From NCBI GenBank assembly GCA_024123915.1, contig CP099650.1, positions 5,022,001 to 5,086,000 of the forward strand: DNA of 64,000 bases, in the 5' to 3' direction. This document shows, piece after piece, positions 61,784 to 64,000 of the stretch. The notes below the pieces were generated by a model, which was not told the DNA's origin, did not search any database, and was given only the letters and a program-made list of their open reading frames with translations. The stretch's first letter is position 1, and each line of letters starts with the position of its first letter. This DNA comes from Oxalobacteraceae bacterium OTU3CAMAD1 (lineage in GTDB: Bacteria; Pseudomonadota; Gammaproteobacteria; Burkholderiales; Burkholderiaceae_D). The position numbers and the translations under genes were made by a program.

Positions 61784-62154
61784 CTACATTTCCAGCATCT
61801 ACTTCGTTCGTCAACATTCTGGTGTTTGTCAAGCCTAGTGCGATCACCCCAGGTAGTTACGACGTTGTGACGGCGCCAGCTGTGCCAGTGATCACTGAAA
61901 CAGACACGGTCGTCAACTACCAGATTTTCGACACGGATGGGTACGACATTATCTTTACGGGCATGTCCGTTATTCCGGAGAGCAACAATCAACTCAGCAC
62001 CGCCAGCGTCAGCGTCAGCGGAAAATTGCTGACGTTCAGTGACGCAAACACAGAAAAGATGAACATGAATATCACTCTCAAATTCCAGGACCGGCTCAAG
62101 CCAGAGATCGTATTCAGTCACGATCCGCAGATTAGCAACCGTCCACCAGCCTAA
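61780..62154 (+). CDS. Small DP-EP-like protein coupled to the nSTAND gene
   Basis: 124 residues; the ATG overlaps the preceding stop by 4 bases (ATGA). Beta-rich and acidic, with NYQIFDTDGYDIIFTGMSVIP, NNQLSTASVSVSGKLLTFSDANT and the ending FSHDPQISNRPPA. This resembles the small DP-EP-type family named for its conserved C-terminal Asp-Pro motif, whose function is unknown; the match is from memory and needs a profile search. No signal peptide is present. Coupling to the nSTAND gene suggests a partner or regulated product. Confidence 0.72.
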   Translation: MTTFPASTSFVNILVFVKPSAITPGSYDVVTAPAVPVITETDTVVNYQIFDTDGYDIIFTGMSVIPESNNQLSTASVSVSGKLLTFSDANTEKMNMNITLKFQDRLKPEIVFSHDPQISNRPPA

Positions 62155-62218
62155 ACATTTTATTCCTGCCGGCGCAAGTAGAATAGCGTCGGCAGACCTT
62201 AGCTGGTATAAATACCGC

Positions 62219-63178
62219 ATGACCCTTACCCAACAATTGCAGTTCAAGTCCGTTGAATACGGCGGCCAACACCCCGGCACGCGCCTGATCGTCACCGGCG
62301 CCGTCCACGGCAACGAGACCTGCGGCACCAAGGCCATCCAGCGCGTGATGAGGGAGCTCGACAGCGGCGCCCTCGTCATCCGCAACGGCGCCGTCAGCTT
62401 CGTCCCAATCGCCAACCCGCTGGCCTACGCCAAAGGCGAACGCTTCGGCGACCGCAATCTGAACCGCAATCTCTTCCCCAACGAACACCCGCAGGATTTC
62501 GAGGACCGCGTCGCCAACTGGCTGTGCCCCCTCCTCGCCCGCCACGACGTGCTGCTCGACCTGCACTCGTTCAAGGCCTCCGGCGAACCCTTCGTCATGG
62601 TCGGCCCGCGCAACAACGACGGCCCGCTCGAACCCTTCCAACACGAACAACAGGAACGCGCGATGGCGCGCCGGCTCGGCGTGCGCCGCTTCGTCGACGG
62701 CTGGCTGCGCAGCTACGGCGCCGGCGTGCAACGCCGCCTGCGCGGCGACAGCCAACTGGAAACCGTCCTGCGCTACGGCATGGGCACCACCGAATACATG
62801 CGCAGCACCGGCGGCTATGCACTGACGCTCGAATGCGGCGAACACACCGATCCGCAAGCGCCCGAAGTCGGCTACCGCGCCATCATGAATACGTTGGCCT
62901 TCCTCGGCCTGATCGACGCGCCCTCCCCACAGCCCATCGCGGACGAGGCGATGGAGGCGCTGAGCATGGTCGCCGTCTATGACAAGGTCAGCGCGGACGA
63001 TACCTTCACCCGCGCCTGGTCGAGCTTCGATCCGGTCCGCAAGGACGAGCAGATCGGCACGCGCGCCGACGGCACGCCGGTGCTGGCCGAGTTCGACGGC
63101 CGCATCCTCTTCCCCGACAGCGCGGCCGGCGCCAACAGCGAGTGGTACTACCTCACCCGCGCCAACCCAACCTTCTGA
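62219..63178 (+). CDS. Succinylglutamate desuccinylase/aspartoacylase-type metallohydrolase
   Basis: 319 residues. M14-like zinc site: GAVHGNET (H30, E33) near the N-terminus, then FGDRNLNRNLFP, the conserved Arg/Asn substrate-binding segment, and LLDLHSF with the third ligand. The C-terminal half has LECGEHTDP with the catalytic Glu region. These enzymes release acyl groups from acylated amino acids. Not AstE of the arginine pathway by context, as no ast genes are adjacent. The start is just 64 bases after the DP-EP gene, but a pyrimidine-rich gap makes a separate promoter likely. Confidence 0.9.
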   Translation: MTLTQQLQFKSVEYGGQHPGTRLIVTGAVHGNETCGTKAIQRVMRELDSGALVIRNGAVSFVPIANPLAYAKGERFGDRNLNRNLFPNEHPQDFEDRVANWLCPLLARHDVLLDLHSFKASGEPFVMVGPRNNDGPLEPFQHEQQERAMARRLGVRRFVDGWLRSYGAGVQRRLRGDSQLETVLRYGMGTTEYMRSTGGYALTLECGEHTDPQAPEVGYRAIMNTLAFLGLIDAPSPQPIADEAMEALSMVAVYDKVSADDTFTRAWSSFDPVRKDEQIGTRADGTPVLAEFDGRILFPDSAAGANSEWYYLTRANPTF

Positions 63179-63197
63179 CGCCGGCGCGCGGTAAGAC

Positions 63198-63515
63198 TCA
63201 GGTGGTGGTGAGCTTGAGGCCGATGATGCCGCCGACGATCATGGCGATGCACGCCAGTCGCACGGCGCTGGCCGGCTCGTTGAGCGCGACGATGCCGTAG
63301 ATGACGGTGCCGACCGTGCCGATGCCGGTCCAGATCGCGTAGGCCGTGCCCAGCGGCAGCGTGCGCAGCGCCAGACCCAGCATGCCTATGCTGCCCAGCA
63401 TCGCGGTCAAGGTCCACAAGGTCGGCATCAGCTTGGTGAAGCCGTGCGTGTATTTGAGTCCGACCGCCCAAGTGACTTCCAGCAGGCCGGCGATGATGAG
63501 GATGATCCAGGTCAT
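63198..63515 (-). CDS. gdx: Guanidinium exporter Gdx (SugE-type SMR protein)
   Basis: 105 residues, four membrane helices. Residues that define Gdx rather than EmrE are all present: G10, E13 (the coupling glutamate), W16, S42, Y59 and W62 in the IWTGIGTVG segment. It exchanges guanidinium for protons across the inner membrane. I looked upstream for a guanidine riboswitch (mini-ykkC ACGR loops) and did not see one in the 80 bases before the start, so regulation is not evident. Convergent with the hydrolase gene. Confidence 0.94.
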   Translation of the reverse strand: MTWIILIIAGLLEVTWAVGLKYTHGFTKLMPTLWTLTAMLGSIGMLGLALRTLPLGTAYAIWTGIGTVGTVIYGIVALNEPASAVRLACIAMIVGGIIGLKLTTT

Positions 63516-63623
63516 TGCTACTCCAGTTCGGGTGAGCCGAAACTATAACAGTTGCAACAAAATTATGCCCACGCAGGTCTTGCCTCGGGGATAATCAGCG
63601 CTCAACTAAAAAAAGGAGCGACC

Positions 63624-63983
63624 ATGCTTTTACTGGCCCAGATCGTCACCGCCGTCGTGGCACTGATACACATCTATATCGTCCTGCTGGAGACGGCGCT
63701 GTTCGAGTCGCGGGGACGCAAGGTCTTCGGCCTGAGCAAGGAAAAAGCCGACATCGTGCGGCCGGCCATGTCCAATCAAGGGTGCTACAACGGTTTTCTG
63801 GTCGCCGCGCTGGTGATCGGCTTCGTCCATCCGAACCCGGCAATCGCGTCGGCTTTCACGGTGTTCGGCCTGTGCTGCGTAGCGGTGGCCGGCGTGTGGG
63901 GCGGCCTGACGGTCAAGCGCAGCATCCTGCTGATCCAGACGCTGCCGGCGGTGATCGCTTTGGCGCTGCATTTCGCGGCCTGA
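63624..63983 (+). CDS. DUF1304 membrane protein
   Basis: 119 residues, AAAAGGAG site 7 bases before the ATG at 63624. Family features: IVTAVVALIHIYIVLLETALFESRG, then MSNQGCYNGFLVAALVIGF, and four predicted membrane helices. DUF1304 proteins are small inner-membrane proteins of unknown function. It stands alone at the right edge of the window. An in-frame start at 63552 would extend into the divergent promoter region of gdx and is rejected. Confidence 0.9.
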   Translation: MLLLAQIVTAVVALIHIYIVLLETALFESRGRKVFGLSKEKADIVRPAMSNQGCYNGFLVAALVIGFVHPNPAIASAFTVFGLCCVAVAGVWGGLTVKRSILLIQTLPAVIALALHFAA

Positions 63984-64000
63984 GTCCGCCCCGCCCTCGG

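Noticed and set aside
63516..63600. Guanidine riboswitch upstream of gdx
   Set aside because: I looked for paired hairpins with ACGR loops and for a longer ykkC-like fold and saw neither.
1..64000. tRNA, rRNA, CRISPR array, insertion sequence or prophage
   Set aside because: No cloverleaf-like block, regularly spaced direct repeats, transposase motif or phage structural gene was seen on reading the intergenic regions and translated products.

Overview
The window is high-GC, densely packed bacterial chromosome. Its gene content (H-NS family protein, CLC, WXXGXW protein, paired pirins, many LysR regulators, TonB receptor, TetA-type MFS) looks like a betaproteobacterium of the Oxalobacteraceae (Massilia/Duganella type). 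That placement is inference from gene content, not from a marker gene. I saw no rRNA, tRNA, CRISPR array, phage or insertion sequence. Four copies of a short palindromic repeat (GTAGGGCGGATTAG...CTAATCCGCCCTAC) lie between genes.

Layout. 1-9.4 kb holds mixed metabolism and stress genes: the end of a DUF72 gene, a CLC transporter with fluoride-type signatures, a three-gene copper-resistance unit on the minus strand, a persulfide-dioxygenase-like hydrolase, an M28 peptidase, an acetyltransferase and a glycine-zipper protein. 9.4-34.1 kb is the most striking part. A plus-strand run encodes a Ser/Thr kinase, a SEDS (RodA/FtsW) protein with an FHA-like extra domain, a degenerate FHA protein, a membrane SH3-like protein, a PP2C phosphatase and a Zn-ribbon/FHA protein. 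A converging minus-strand run encodes a large transpeptidase PBP, three unknown proteins, a Lon-like protein, a Zn-ribbon/SPFH/coiled-coil protein and a second kinase fused to an FGE-like domain. Five ordinary genes (LysR, reductase, pirin, OsmC, PhnA) sit between the two arms. Together the arms resemble the actinobacterial pknAB-pstP-rodA-pbpA-fhaAB cell-wall signalling operon, in a bacterium where that arrangement is not expected.

34-57 kb is ordinary chromosome: envelope proteins, RNase H, chemotaxis (MCP, CheW), an HD hydrolase, TetA-like efflux, an alpha-amino acid ester hydrolase, trpS, DUF1294, a DMT transporter, a LON-domain protein, an H-NS family protein, a LysR/TonB receptor pair, psd, a LysR/azoR/pirin set and an acyltransferase. 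57-62.2 kb is a second accessory-looking region. A GTG-start 1094-residue protein combines a winged helix, an nSTAND NTPase, a membrane segment and TPR-like repeats, and is translationally coupled to a small DP-EP-like protein. A divergent set encodes a stand-alone regulator-like domain, a DUF1906 glycoside-hydrolase-like protein and a small unknown protein. The window ends with an AstE/aspartoacylase-type hydrolase, a guanidinium exporter (Gdx/SugE) and a DUF1304 protein.
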